The notes beneath the pieces are model-generated. The model made no database searches. It was not told the DNA's origin and saw only the letters and a program-made list of their open reading frames with translations. From Burkholderiales bacterium (lineage in GTDB: Bacteria > Pseudomonadota > Gammaproteobacteria > Burkholderiales > Burkholderiaceae_F), in NCBI GenBank assembly GCA_016716275.1, contig JADJWR010000003.1:1-64000 (forward strand): 64,000 nucleotides of DNA, in the 5' to 3' direction. Of this stretch, positions 53,038 through 63,007 are shown in pieces. Made by a program: the position numbers and the translations under genes. Positions within the stretch are counted from its first letter, which is position 1, and each line of letters starts with the position of its first letter.

Positions 53038-55677
53038 ATGAAAAGCGCCGAGATCCGCGAGCAGTTCCTCAAGTTCTTCGAGTCCAAGGGCCACGCGGTC
53101 GTGCGGGCCTCGTCGCTGGTGCCGGCCAACGATCCGACGCTGCTGTTCGTCAACAGCGGCATGGTGCAGTTCAAGGACGTCTTCACCGGCCGCGAGAAGC
53201 GCCCCTACACGCGCGCCGCGACGGCGCAGAAGTCGCTGCGCGCCGGCGGCAAGCACAACGACCTGGAGAACGTCGGCTACACCGCCCGGCACCACACCTT
53301 CTTCGAGATGCTGGGCAATTTCAGCTTCGGCGACTACTTCAAGCGCGACGCGATCCGCTACGCGTGGCAGCTGCTGACCGACGTCTACAAGCTGCCTGCG
53401 GAAAAGCTGTGGACCACCGTCTACGTCGACGACGACGAGGCCTACGACATCTGGACCAGGGACATCGGCGTGCCGGCGGAGCGCTGCGTGCGCATCGGCG
53501 ACAAGCCGGGCCAGCCGAAGTACGTCTCCGACAATTTCTGGCAGATGGCCGACACCGGCCCGTGCGGACCCTGCTCGGAGATCTTCTACGACCATGGTCC
53601 GCAGGTCACCGGCGGCCCGCCGGGATCGGCCGACGCCGACGGCGACCGCTACATCGAGATCTGGAACCTGGTGTTCATGCAGTTCGACCGCGACGAGAAG
53701 GGCGCGCTCACGCCGCTGCCCAAGCCCTGCGTCGACACCGGCATGGGCCTGGAGCGGCTGGCGGCGGTGCTGCAGCACGTGCATTCGAACTACGAGATCG
53801 ACCTGTTCGCCAACCTGATCAGGGCGGCGGCGCGCGAGACCGGTACCGGCGATCCGGCGAGCAACTCGCTGAAGGTGATCGCCGACCACATCCGCGCCTG
53901 CAGCTTCCTCATCGCCGACGGGATCATTCCCGGCAACGAGGGCCGCGGCTACGTGCTGCGCAGGATCATCCGCCGCGCGCTGCGGCACGGCTACAAGCTG
54001 GGCCAGACGAAGCCGTTCTTCCACCGTATCGTCGGCGACCTGGTGGCCGAGATGGGCGCGGCGTACCCCGAGCTGAAGGAAATGCGCAGCCGCATCGAAG
54101 GCGTGCTGAAGCAGGAAGAAGAGCGCTTCGGCGAGACGCTCGAGCACGGCATGAAGATCCTCGACGGCGCGCTCGGCAGGCTCGGCAGCGGCGACGCCCG
54201 CCTGCTCGACGGCGAGACCGTCTTCCTGCTGTACGACACCTACGGCTTCCCGGTGGATCTCACCGCCGACATCTGCCGCGAGCGCGGCATCGCGGTGGAC
54301 CACGCCGGCTTCGAGCAGGCGATGGAGCGGCAGCGCGAGCAGGCCCGCGCGGCGGGCAAGTTCAGGATGGCCGCCGGCGTCGAGTACTCGGGCAGCAAGA
54401 CGAAGTTCGTCGGCTACGACTACCTGACCGCCGAAGCCAAGGTGGTGGCGATGTACGTCGACGGCACGGCGGTCAACGAGGTGCGCGCCGGGCAGAACGC
54501 GATCATCGTGCTCGACATGACGCCGTTCTATGCCGAGTCCGGAGGCCAGGTCGGCGACGTCGGCGAACTGGCGGGCAGCGGCGGGCTGTTCGAGGTCGCC
54601 GACACGCAGAAGATCCAGGCCGACGTGGTCGGCCACCACGGCACCGTCAGGACCGGCTCGTTCGAGTTCGGCGAACGGGTCACCGCGCGCGTGAACGTCA
54701 CGCGCCGCACGCGGGCGATGCACAACCACTCGGCGACCCACCTGATGCACGCGGCGCTGCGCAAGGTGCTGGGCAGCCACGTGCAGCAGAAGGGCTCGCT
54801 GGTCGACGCCGAGCGCACGCGCTTCGACTTCGCCCACGACAAGCCGATGACGGCGGAGGAGGTCCGCCGCGTCGAGGAGATCGTCAACGACGCCATCCGC
54901 AGCAACGCCGCGGTGGCGGCGACGGTGATGAAGTACGACGACGCGATCCGCGCCGGCGCGCTGGCCTTCTTCGGCGACAAGTACGGCGACGAGGTGCGGG
55001 TGATCGCGATGAGCGAGCACGGCGAGAACCTGTCGACCGAACTGTGCGGCGGCACGCACGTGAAGCGCACCGGCGACATCGGCCTGTTCAAGATCGTCGC
55101 CGAGGGCGGCATTGCCGCCGGCGTGCGCCGCGTCGAGGCGGTGACCGGCGCCGGCGCCGTGGCCTGGGTGCAGAAGCTCGACGCGCAGCTGGCGGAGATC
55201 GCCGGTTCGCTGAAGGCGCCCGCCGCCGAAGTGCCGGCGAAGATCGGCCTGCTGCTGGAGAACGTGCGGGCGCTGGAGAAGGAACTGGCGCGGCTCAAGG
55301 GCAAGCTCGCTGCCAGCCAGGGCGACGAGCTGGCCGGCAGGGCGATCGACATCAAGGGGATCAAGGTGCTGGCGGCGACCCTCGAAGGGGCGGATGCCAA
55401 GAGCCTGCGCGAGACCGTCGACAAGCTGAAAGCCAAGCTGAAGACCGCGGCGATCGTGCTGGCGGCGGTCGACGGCGGCAAGGTGCAACTGGCCGCCGGC
55501 GTCACAGCCGACGCGACGGCGAGGATCCCGGCCGGCGAACTGGTCAACTTCGTCGCCCAGCAGGTTGGCGGCAAGGGCGGCGGCCGCGCCGACCTGGCGA
55601 TGGCCGGCGGCACCGACGCGACGGCGCTGCCCAAGGCGCTGGCCAGCGTCAGGGCGTGGGCCGAGGCGAGGCTGTGA
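53038..55677 (+). CDS. alaS: Alanyl-tRNA synthetase
   Basis: This is a complete 879-residue class II enzyme. The N-terminal catalytic core starts MKSAEIREQFLKFFESKGHA with motif 2 in RHHTFFEMLGNFSFGDYFKR. The editing domain zinc ligands are in HNHSATHLMHAALR and LSTELCGGTHVKRTGDI. The C-terminal coiled coil (LLLENVRALEKELARLKGKL) and DHHA1 domain end in GGKGGGRADLAMAGGTD. The ATG at 53038 matches the family start. The 260 bases upstream hold the divergent promoter region shared with menA. Confidence 0.98.
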   Translation: MKSAEIREQFLKFFESKGHAVVRASSLVPANDPTLLFVNSGMVQFKDVFTGREKRPYTRAATAQKSLRAGGKHNDLENVGYTARHHTFFEMLGNFSFGDYFKRDAIRYAWQLLTDVYKLPAEKLWTTVYVDDDEAYDIWTRDIGVPAERCVRIGDKPGQPKYVSDNFWQMADTGPCGPCSEIFYDHGPQVTGGPPGSADADGDRYIEIWNLVFMQFDRDEKGALTPLPKPCVDTGMGLERLAAVLQHVHSNYEIDLFANLIRAAARETGTGDPASNSLKVIADHIRACSFLIADGIIPGNEGRGYVLRRIIRRALRHGYKLGQTKPFFHRIVGDLVAEMGAAYPELKEMRSRIEGVLKQEEERFGETLEHGMKILDGALGRLGSGDARLLDGETVFLLYDTYGFPVDLTADICRERGIAVDHAGFEQAMERQREQARAAGKFRMAAGVEYSGSKTKFVGYDYLTAEAKVVAMYVDGTAVNEVRAGQNAIIVLDMTPFYAESGGQVGDVGELAGSGGLFEVADTQKIQADVVGHHGTVRTGSFEFGERVTARVNVTRRTRAMHNHSATHLMHAALRKVLGSHVQQKGSLVDAERTRFDFAHDKPMTAEEVRRVEEIVNDAIRSNAAVAATVMKYDDAIRAGALAFFGDKYGDEVRVIAMSEHGENLSTELCGGTHVKRTGDIGLFKIVAEGGIAAGVRRVEAVTGAGAVAWVQKLDAQLAEIAGSLKAPAAEVPAKIGLLLENVRALEKELARLKGKLAASQGDELAGRAIDIKGIKVLAATLEGADAKSLRETVDKLKAKLKTAAIVLAAVDGGKVQLAAGVTADATARIPAGELVNFVAQQVGGKGGGRADLAMAGGTDATALPKALASVRAWAEARL

Positions 55678-55785
55678 ACCGGCTGGTCATCCGCCGGCGG
55701 GAGGACGCGCACACGCCGGCGCGGCTGCATCCGAATCCGCCGCCGCAGCTGGCCGCCTGAACGGCCCCCTTTCCGACGCATTCGC

Positions 55786-56025
55786 GTGGCCGCCGCAATC
55801 GCCTTCGACAAGGAACTCGACACCAAGGGCTTGAACTGCCCCTTGCCGATCCTGCGCGCCAAGAAGGCGCTGGCCGAGCTCACGAGCGGGCAGGTGCTGA
55901 AGATCGTCGCCACCGATCCCGGCTCGGTGCGCGACTTCCGGGCCTTTGCCAGGCAGAGCGGCAACGAACTGCTGGCGCAGGAAACCGAAGGCGAGCTGTT
56001 CGTCCACTACCTGAAGCGGCGCTGA
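55786..56025 (+). CDS. TusA-family sulfurtransferase-like protein
   Basis: This 79-residue SirA/TusA-fold protein has the sulfur-carrying Cys in the family motif LDTKGLNCPLPILRAKKAL (CPxP, about residue 18), then GQVLKIVATDPGSVRDFRAF. TusA relays sulfur for tRNA thiolation and related uses; several paralogues exist per genome, so the exact pathway is open. The start is GTG 55786 (VAAAIAFDKELD); no ATG is available. It follows alaS by 108 bases. Confidence 0.9.
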   Translation: MAAAIAFDKELDTKGLNCPLPILRAKKALAELTSGQVLKIVATDPGSVRDFRAFARQSGNELLAQETEGELFVHYLKRR

Positions 56026-56076
56026 GGCGGACGCGCCGGCGCGACGCGCGAGGCGTGGCCGCCTCCGATCGGCCCG

Positions 56077-56124
56077 CTACTTGCCCTGCACGGTCGACAG
56101 GTAATCGATCGGCGCCAGGATGCG
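56077..56124 (-). pseudogene. Possible C-terminal gene scrap
   Basis: On the minus strand the words RILAPIDYLSTVQGK end at a TAG (56079-56077). This looks like the tail of a real protein, perhaps a c-type cytochrome, but nothing recognisable precedes it in any frame. It lies in the 219-base gap between tusA-like and yceH. It is offered only as a weak sign of a lost gene. Confidence 0.2.
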
Positions 56125-56244
56125 CCACCTCCGGTGCCGGCGCGATCATTCACGCGCCGAACGATGCCATCGCGCTAATCTGCGACCCGTCTTGCTGCCT
56201 TGTACGTGGTGGACGCGCACCGGCAAGCGCGCCGTGAGGACCCG

Positions 56245-56904
56245 ATGAGTTCGAATCCCGCACTGACACCGCTCGAAGCGCGCGTCCTCGGCGTGCTGAT
56301 CGAAAAGGAAAGGACCGTGCCGGACATCTATCCGCTGTCGCTGAACGCGCTGGCGGCCGGCTGCAACCAGAAGAGCAACCGCGATCCGGTGATCAACGCG
56401 AGCGAGACCGAGGTGCAGGCGGCGGTCGACGAGCTGAAGCGCCGCTCGCTGGTGATCGAGTCGAGCGGCTCGCGGGTGATGCGCTTCGCGCACAACGCCG
56501 GCCGCGTGCTGCGCGTGCCCGACCAGTCGGTGGCGATCCTCGCGGCGCTGATGCTGCGCGGCGGGCAGACAGCGGGCGAGCTGCGCATCGCCACCGAGCG
56601 ACTGCACCGCTTCGCCGACATCTCCTCGGTCGAGGCGTTCCTCGAGGAGCTGGCGGCGCGCGACGAGGCACAGGGCGGCCCGCTGGTGGCGAAGCTGCCG
56701 CGGCAGCCCGGCGAGCGCGAGCAGCGCTGGGCGCAGCTGCTGTCGGGGCCGCCGCCCCGCGCCGCGCCTGGCGGGGCGGGCGAGGCAGCGGCCGGCGATG
56801 CGGGGCTGCGCGAGCAGGTGCAGCAGCTGGCCGCCGAGGTGGCTTTGCTGCGCGCCGAGCTGGCGGAACTGCGCCAGCAGATGGCGCGCGGGAACAGCGG
56901 ATGA
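56245..56904 (+). CDS. yceH: YceH family protein (DUF480)
   Basis: This 219-residue protein has two winged-helix modules. It begins LTPLEARVLGVLIEKERTVP and YPLSLNALAAGCNQKSNRDP, the DUF480 signature, then LRGGQTAGELRIATERLH. A low-complexity linker and a coiled coil (QVQQLAAEVALLRAELAELR) close it. Its role is unknown; DNA binding is plausible. The ATG at 56245 has GTGAGGA upstream, and the stop overlaps the next gene by four bases. Confidence 0.92.
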   Translation: MSSNPALTPLEARVLGVLIEKERTVPDIYPLSLNALAAGCNQKSNRDPVINASETEVQAAVDELKRRSLVIESSGSRVMRFAHNAGRVLRVPDQSVAILAALMLRGGQTAGELRIATERLHRFADISSVEAFLEELAARDEAQGGPLVAKLPRQPGEREQRWAQLLSGPPPRAAPGGAGEAAAGDAGLREQVQQLAAEVALLRAELAELRQQMARGNSG

Positions 56905-57755
56905 GCGGCGCGGTATCGCACTCGGCCTGCGGCGAGTTCAACGGCCAGCCGGCGGCCCTGCTGCGTGCCCCCGACGGCGCCGCGGCGGTCGTGCTGCTGC
57001 ACGGCGCGCAGGTGGTGTCATGGCAGCCGGCGGGCGGCGGCGAGCGGCTGTTCCTGTCCGAGCGATCGCGCTTCGGACCCGGCGCCTCGGTGCGCGGCGG
57101 CATACCGGTGGTCTTCCCGCAGTTCAGCGAGCGCGGGTCGCTGCCGCGGCACGGTCTGGCACGCAGCCGGGCCTGGCAGCTGGTCCGCTGCGAGACCGGC
57201 GAGGCGGATGCGCTGGCGGTGCTGCAGTTGGTCGACAGCGAGGAAACACGCGCGCAGTGGCCGCACGCGTTCGCGCTCGAGCTGACGGTGTGCGTGCGCG
57301 CCGACCGGCTCGACGTCGAGCTGGCGGCGAGCAACACCGGCGGCCCGGCATTCGACTTCACGGCTGCGCTGCACACCTACCTGCGGGTGGCCGAGGTCGA
57401 GACGGCACGCCTTGCCGGCCTGCGCGGCTGCCGCTACGAGGACGCCGTCACCGGCACGATGAAGGTCGACCGGGAAGACGCCGTGTGCGTCGAGGCGGAG
57501 ACCGATCGCATCTACTACGGCGTCGCGACGCCGCTTGCGCTGAGCGAACCGAAACGGAGGCTGCGCATCGAGGCAGCCCGCTTCCCGGATGTCGTGGTGT
57601 GGAATCCGGGCCAGGTCAGGGCCGCGGCGATGGCGGACCTTGCACCGGACGAGTTCCGCCGCTTCCTCTGCGTGGAGGCGGCGCTGATCGGGCAGCCGCA
57701 GCGGCTCGCCGAAGGCGAGCAGTGGTGGGGCCGGCAGACGCTGATCGCCGGCTGA
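56901..57755 (+). CDS. D-hexose-6-phosphate mutarotase (aldose 1-epimerase superfamily)
   Basis: This 284-residue beta-sandwich mutarotase is like YeaD. Features are LLHGAQVVSWQPAGGGERLF, FGPGASVRGGIPVVFPQFSE (sugar-phosphate binding), PRHGLARSRAWQLV with a catalytic His, and FTAALHTYLRVAEVE with a second His; a Glu near the C-terminus is expected as base. It interconverts alpha and beta hexose 6-phosphates. The start overlaps the yceH stop (ATGA). It is convergent with valS. Confidence 0.9.
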   Translation: MSGAVSHSACGEFNGQPAALLRAPDGAAAVVLLHGAQVVSWQPAGGGERLFLSERSRFGPGASVRGGIPVVFPQFSERGSLPRHGLARSRAWQLVRCETGEADALAVLQLVDSEETRAQWPHAFALELTVCVRADRLDVELAASNTGGPAFDFTAALHTYLRVAEVETARLAGLRGCRYEDAVTGTMKVDREDAVCVEAETDRIYYGVATPLALSEPKRRLRIEAARFPDVVVWNPGQVRAAAMADLAPDEFRRFLCVEAALIGQPQRLAEGEQWWGRQTLIAG

Positions 57756-57797
57756 CAGGGTGTAGACAAAATCAACCCTGCTGAGCCAGCCGCCCGG

Positions 57798-60641
57798 TCA
57801 GGCCGCCGGCAGCCGCGCCAGCTGTTCGCGCACCCTGGCCAGCGTGCCGGAGAAACCGGCCAGCCGCTCGCGCTCCTGTGCCACCACCGCGGCCGGTGCG
57901 CGGGCGACGAAGCTGTCGTTGCCGAGCTTGCTCTCGGCCTTGCGGATCTCGCCTTCCAGCCGCGCGATCTCCTTGCCGAGCCGCTCGCGCTCGGCGGCGA
58001 CGTCGACCTCGATCACCAGCATCAGGTGGTACTCGCCGACCACCGCCACCGGCGCCGCCGAACCCTGCGCCGCGCCGGCGAACTCGCCGACGTGCTTGAC
58101 TTCCGACAGGCGGGCGAGCGCGGCGAGGTAGGGCGCGAACGCCTCGATTCGGTCCGCCGGCCCGCTGACGGCCAGCGGCACCTTGACCGCCGGCGACAGG
58201 TTCATCTCGCCGCGCAGGTTGCGCGCGGCGTCGATCACCTGCTTCAGGGCGGCCATGTCGGCATCGGCGGTGGCGTCGATCCTCCCCGGGTCGCTGCTCG
58301 GGTAGGGCTGGATCATCACCGAGGTTTCCTCGCCTTCGGCGCGCCGGCCGGCGAGCACGGCGACCTTCTGCCACAGTTCCTCGGTGATGAACGGGATGAC
58401 CGGGTGCGCCAGCCGCAGCGCCGCCTCCAGCACGCGCAGCAGCGTGCGCCGCGTGCCCCGCTGCTGCGCCTCGTTGCCGCGCGCCAGCTGCACCTTGGCC
58501 AGCTCCAGGTACCAGTCGCAGTATTCGTTCCAGACGAACGAGTAGATCGCATTGGCCACGTTGTCGAGCCGGTACTCGGCGAATCCTCTTTCGACCTCGG
58601 CCTCGACCCGCTGCAGCTCGCCGACGATCCAGCGGTCGACGAACGACAACTCGAACGGTGCCGACGCGTCGAGGCCGCAGTCCCGTCCCTCGGTGTTCAT
58701 CAGCACGAAGCGGGTGGCGTTCCACAGCTTGTTGCCGAAGTTGCGGTAGCCCTCGCAGCGCTTCAGGTCGAAGTTGATGTTGCGGCCCAGCGTCGCGTAG
58801 GCGGCCATCGTGAAGCGCAGCGCGTCCGCCCCGTAGGCGGCGATGCCGTCGGGGAAGTGCTTGCGGATCTTGGCGGCGATCTTCGGCGCGTCCTGCGGGC
58901 GGCGCAGACCGGTGGTGTTCTTCTTCACCAGGTCGTCGAGGCCGATGCCGTCGATGATGTCGATCGGGTCGAGCGTGTTGCCCTCCGACTTGCTCATCTT
59001 GCGGCCCTCGGCATCGCGCACGATGCCGTGGATGTAGACGTCGGAAAACGGCACCCGCCCGGTGAAGTGCATGGTCATCACCACCATCCGGGCCACCCAG
59101 AAGAAGATGATGTCGTAGCCGGTCACCAGCACCGACGAGGGCAGGTACAGGTCGTAGGCGAGCCGCCCGGCCGTGCCTTCCTCGTTCTCGACGCCGGGCC
59201 AGCCGAGGGTGGAAAACGGCACCAGCGCGCTCGAGTACCAGGTGTCGAGCACGTCCGGGTCGCGGCTGAGCCTGGCGCCCGCGCCGGCCTTCGCCTGTGC
59301 CTCGGCCTCGCTGCGCGCCACGTAGACGTTGCCGGCCTCGTCGTACCAGGCCGGGATCTGGTGGCCCCACCACAGCTGCCGCGAGATGCACCAGTCCTGG
59401 ATGTTCTCCATCCACTGCCGGTACACGGTGCGCCATTGCTCGGGAAAGACGTTCACGGCGCCGGACTCGACTGCTTCGAGCGCCACCTGTGCCAGCGACT
59501 TGCCCGGATGCCGCGTACCGGCCGGCGCCGGCTTGCTCATCGCCACGTACCACTGGTCGGACAGCATCGGCTCGACCGCCTCGCCGGTGCGGCCGCAGCG
59601 CGGCACCATCATCTTGTGCGGCTTCTCGCGCACCAGCAGGCCGGCGGCCTGCAGGTCCTCGAGCACCGCCTTGCGTGCCACGTAGCGGTCGAGGCCGCGG
59701 TACTTCGCCGGCGCGTTGTCGTTGACGGTCGCCGTGGTGGTGAAGATCGGGATCGGCGCCAGCGCGTGCCGCTGGCCGACCGCGAAGTCGTTGAAGTCGT
59801 GCGCCGGGGTGATCTTCACGCAGCCGGTGCCGAACTCGCGATCGACCATCTCGTCGGCGATCACCGGAATCTGCCGATCGGTGAGCGGCAGCACGACCGT
59901 CCTGCCGATCAGCGCCGAGTAGCGCTCGTCGCCCGGGTGCACGGCCACCGCGACGTCGCCGAGCAGCGTCTCCGGCCGCGTGGTGGCCACCACCACGCCC
60001 GGCCCGCCGTCGGCCGCCGGGTAGCGGATCTCCCACAGCCGGCCTTCTTCCTCCTCGTTCTCCACCTCGAGGTCGGAAACCGCGGTCTGCAGCTTGGGGT
60101 CCCAGTTGACCAGCCGCTGGCCGCGGTAGACGAGGCCCTGCTCGTACAGTTGCACGAAGGTCTCGACGACCACCGCAGACAGGCGATCGTCCATCGTGAA
60201 GTAGGTGCGCCGCCAGTCGACCGAGTCGCCCAGCCGCTTCATCTGGCCGAGGATCGCGCCGCCCGAGTACGCCTTCCAGTCCCACACGTGCTCGATGAAC
60301 TTCTCGCGGCCGATCTGCTTGCGGTCGACGCCGCCAGCTTCGAGCTGGCGCTCGACGACGATCTGGGTGGCGATACCGGCGTGGTCGGTGCCGGGCAGCC
60401 ACAGCGTGTTGAAGCCGCGCATCCGGTGGTAGCGGGCGAGCGCGTCCATGATCGTCTGGTTGAACGCGTGGCCCATGTGCAGGATGCCGGTGACGTTCGG
60501 CGGCGGCAGCTGGATGCTGAACGCCGGCCGGCCGGGGTCCAGGCCGGCGTCGAAGTGACCGCGCGATTCCCAGACCGGATACCAGCGGGCCTCGACGGCG
60601 GCCGGTTCAAAGCTCTTGGCGAGTTCGGACAAGGCGGGCAA
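57798..60641 (-). CDS. valS: Valyl-tRNA synthetase
   Basis: This is a complete 947-residue class I enzyme. The HIGH-type motif is in PPNVTGILHMGHAFNQTIMD (residues ~48-67), the editing domain near 200-330 (VVVATTRPETLLGDVAVAVH), KMSKS in DAEGRKMSKSEGNTLDP (about 550), and a C-terminal coiled-coil arm (ERLGKEIARLEGEIRKAESK). Start ATG 60641 (MPALSELAKSFEP). In related genomes valS lies near pepA-holC; here a prolyl oligopeptidase gene on the other strand and one hypothetical gene sit between valS and holC. Confidence 0.98.
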   Translation of the reverse strand: MPALSELAKSFEPAAVEARWYPVWESRGHFDAGLDPGRPAFSIQLPPPNVTGILHMGHAFNQTIMDALARYHRMRGFNTLWLPGTDHAGIATQIVVERQLEAGGVDRKQIGREKFIEHVWDWKAYSGGAILGQMKRLGDSVDWRRTYFTMDDRLSAVVVETFVQLYEQGLVYRGQRLVNWDPKLQTAVSDLEVENEEEEGRLWEIRYPAADGGPGVVVATTRPETLLGDVAVAVHPGDERYSALIGRTVVLPLTDRQIPVIADEMVDREFGTGCVKITPAHDFNDFAVGQRHALAPIPIFTTTATVNDNAPAKYRGLDRYVARKAVLEDLQAAGLLVREKPHKMMVPRCGRTGEAVEPMLSDQWYVAMSKPAPAGTRHPGKSLAQVALEAVESGAVNVFPEQWRTVYRQWMENIQDWCISRQLWWGHQIPAWYDEAGNVYVARSEAEAQAKAGAGARLSRDPDVLDTWYSSALVPFSTLGWPGVENEEGTAGRLAYDLYLPSSVLVTGYDIIFFWVARMVVMTMHFTGRVPFSDVYIHGIVRDAEGRKMSKSEGNTLDPIDIIDGIGLDDLVKKNTTGLRRPQDAPKIAAKIRKHFPDGIAAYGADALRFTMAAYATLGRNINFDLKRCEGYRNFGNKLWNATRFVLMNTEGRDCGLDASAPFELSFVDRWIVGELQRVEAEVERGFAEYRLDNVANAIYSFVWNEYCDWYLELAKVQLARGNEAQQRGTRRTLLRVLEAALRLAHPVIPFITEELWQKVAVLAGRRAEGEETSVMIQPYPSSDPGRIDATADADMAALKQVIDAARNLRGEMNLSPAVKVPLAVSGPADRIEAFAPYLAALARLSEVKHVGEFAGAAQGSAAPVAVVGEYHLMLVIEVDVAAERERLGKEIARLEGEIRKAESKLGNDSFVARAPAAVVAQERERLAGFSGTLARVREQLARLPAA

Positions 60642-60811
60642 GGGGAAAGGTGAACTGGACTGCGGAACGCGACGTGCCGCAGCGGGCGGGTGGCCAACGG
60701 TTGCGAATTCTAGGGGAATCCTCGATGCGACCCATTTCGCAATCCGCGGCGACCGCCGATGCCGAGTCAGGTTCTAAGCTTTGCGCTGTGCACATGCTGT
60801 CGTTCGCCCCG

Positions 60812-63007
60812 ATGAAGCGCATCAGACGATTTCTCGCCCTGCTGCTTTCCTGCGCCGTGACCGCCGCCGCTGCCGGCACCGCCGGCATCGCGCCGCCGCC
60901 GCCGCTCGCGCCACCGGTGGTCGACACCCACTGGGGCGTGGCGCTCGCGGATCCGTATCGCTTCCTCGAGAACACGGCCGATCCGGCAGTCGCGCAGTGG
61001 ATGCGCGCGCAGGCGGACGCAACGCGGGTCGCGCTCGATCGCATCGCCGGGCGGGCGGCGCTGCTCGAGCGCATCCGGCAGATCGACGCGGCCGCCGGCG
61101 GTTCGGTGACGCAGATTCGCCGCACCTCGTCGGACCGCTGGCTGTTCCTGCGCCGCGAGCCGCAGGACAACCAGTTCAGGCTGTACTGGCGGCAGGGTGC
61201 CGATGGCGCCGACTCGCTGCTGCTCGACCCGGAGGCGCTCGGCAAGCGGGACGGCAAGTCGCTGGCGATCATGGATTTCGCGCCGTCGCCGGACGGCCGC
61301 CTGGTGGCCTATTCACTGCAGGTCGGCGGCAGCGAGATCGGCACGCTGCACGTGATCGAGGTCGAGTCCGGCCGCGAGGTGTTGGCGCCGATCGACCGCG
61401 TCCGCTATCCGTCGGTGAGCTGGCTCGACGACGGCAGCGGCTTGTTCTACAGCCGGCTGCGCGAGGGCTACGAGAAGCTGCCGCCGGCCGAGCGCTTCAG
61501 CGACCGCACGCGACACTTCCGTGCGCTCTCCGGCGGCGACGATCGCCGCGTCTTCAGCCCGTCGCTGAACGCCGAGCTGAAGCTGCCCGGCTACGCCAGC
61601 GGCCACGTGATGCAGGTGCCCGGCAGGCCGCTGGCGGCGGCGGTGGTCACGCTCGGCGTCGAGCGCCATCGGCTGCTGTTTGTCGCCGAGCTGGCCGATG
61701 CGCTGAAGGGAACCGCGCGCTGGCGAAAGGTCGTCGATCTCGACGACAAGGTCGCCGACCTGGCCTTCTCCGGCGACTGGCTCTACCTGAAGTCGGCCGC
61801 CGATGCGCCGCGCTTCAAGCTCCTGCGGCTGCCGCTTGCCGATCCGCGCATCGATCGCGCCGAGACGGTGCTGCCGGCCGGGCCCGAGGTGATCGTGTCG
61901 CTGGAGGCGGCGCGCGACGCCGTCTACGTCACCCGTCGGCGCGGCGCGGCGCTCGAGCTGCTGCGGCTGGGCGGTACCGAGCGCGTCGACGCCGCGGTGG
62001 TGCCGATGCCTTTCGAGGGCAGCATCGCGATCGTCGACGCCGAGCCGGCGCTCGACGGCGTGGTGCTGTCGCTGGGCGGCTGGACGCGGGTGGCGAAGCC
62101 GTACCTGCTCGGCAAGGACGGCCCGCCGCAGCGGCTGGCGCTGGCGCGCGACGGCGCCTTCGACGCGCCGGACGACGTCGAGGCGCGCGAAGTGCTGGTG
62201 CGCAGTCACGACGGCGTGCTGGTGCCGATGTCGATCCTGTCGCGCAAGGGCCTGAAGCTCGACGGCACGAACCCGGCGATCGTCTACGGCTACGGCGCCT
62301 ACGGCAACACCGAGGACCCGTTCTTCGGGCCGCGGCTGTACGCCTGGCTCGAGCAGGGCGGCGTGTTCGCGGTGGCGCACGTGCGTGGTGGCGGCGTCTA
62401 CGGAGAGCAGTGGCGGCTGGCCGGTTTCAAGGCAACGAAGCCGAACACCTGGAAGGACGCGATCGCCGCCGCCGAGTGGCTGATCGCCAGCGGCTACACC
62501 GCATCGAGCCGCATCGGCGTCTACGGCGGCAGCGCCGGCGGCATCCTGGTCGGGCGGGCGATCACCGAGCGGCCCGATCTGTTCGCCGCGGCGGTGTCGG
62601 CGGTCGGCGTGCACGACACCATCCGCTCGGAGACGCGGCCGAACGGCGTCGCCAACATCCCCGAGTACGGCACGGTGAAGAAGGAGGACGAGTTCCACGC
62701 CCTGCGCGCGATGAGCAGCTACGAGCACGTGCGCGCCGGCGTCGCCTATCCGGGCGTGATGCTGGTGCACGGCGTGAACGACATCCGCGTCGACGTCTGG
62801 CAGTCGAGCAAGTTCGCCGCGCGGCTGGCCGCCGCCGGGCGCGGCGGGCGGCCGGTGCTGCTGCGGCTCGATTACGACGCCGGCCATGGCGCTGGCGGCA
62901 CGCGCCGCCAGCAGCAGGAACGGCAGGCCGACGTGTGGTCGTTCTTCCTATGGCAGTTCGGCGTGCCGGCGTTCCAGCCGGCCGCGCCGGCCGGCGGCGC
63001 CTCATGA
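60812..63007 (+). CDS. Exported prolyl oligopeptidase family serine peptidase (S9A)
   Basis: This 731-residue peptidase has signal peptide MKRIRRFLALLLSCAVTAAA, an N-terminal beta-propeller (from DPYRFLENTADPAVAQWM) and a C-terminal alpha/beta hydrolase. The catalytic Ser is in GVYGGSAGGILVGRA (about residue 570), the Asp in HGVNDIRVDVW and the His in LDYDAGHGAGG. It cleaves short proline-containing peptides in the periplasm. ATG 60812 gives the best signal peptide; ATG 60794 is also in frame. Its last six bases overlap the convergent gene at 63002. Confidence 0.9.
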   Translation: MKRIRRFLALLLSCAVTAAAAGTAGIAPPPPLAPPVVDTHWGVALADPYRFLENTADPAVAQWMRAQADATRVALDRIAGRAALLERIRQIDAAAGGSVTQIRRTSSDRWLFLRREPQDNQFRLYWRQGADGADSLLLDPEALGKRDGKSLAIMDFAPSPDGRLVAYSLQVGGSEIGTLHVIEVESGREVLAPIDRVRYPSVSWLDDGSGLFYSRLREGYEKLPPAERFSDRTRHFRALSGGDDRRVFSPSLNAELKLPGYASGHVMQVPGRPLAAAVVTLGVERHRLLFVAELADALKGTARWRKVVDLDDKVADLAFSGDWLYLKSAADAPRFKLLRLPLADPRIDRAETVLPAGPEVIVSLEAARDAVYVTRRRGAALELLRLGGTERVDAAVVPMPFEGSIAIVDAEPALDGVVLSLGGWTRVAKPYLLGKDGPPQRLALARDGAFDAPDDVEAREVLVRSHDGVLVPMSILSRKGLKLDGTNPAIVYGYGAYGNTEDPFFGPRLYAWLEQGGVFAVAHVRGGGVYGEQWRLAGFKATKPNTWKDAIAAAEWLIASGYTASSRIGVYGGSAGGILVGRAITERPDLFAAAVSAVGVHDTIRSETRPNGVANIPEYGTVKKEDEFHALRAMSSYEHVRAGVAYPGVMLVHGVNDIRVDVWQSSKFAARLAAAGRGGRPVLLRLDYDAGHGAGGTRRQQQERQADVWSFFLWQFGVPAFQPAAPAGGAS

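Noticed and set aside
52972..55488. Long minus-strand ORF (838 codons) opposite alaS
   Set aside because: Antisense shadow of a certain gene, with no family signature.
57756..57785. Short CAGGGT...ACCCTG inverted repeat between the mutarotase gene and valS
   Set aside because: Only six base pairs with a 13-base or longer loop and no T run; too weak to call a terminator.
58026..60653. Long plus-strand ORF (875 codons) opposite valS
   Set aside because: Antisense shadow of valS; composition is Arg/His/Val-rich and lacks any recognised domain.
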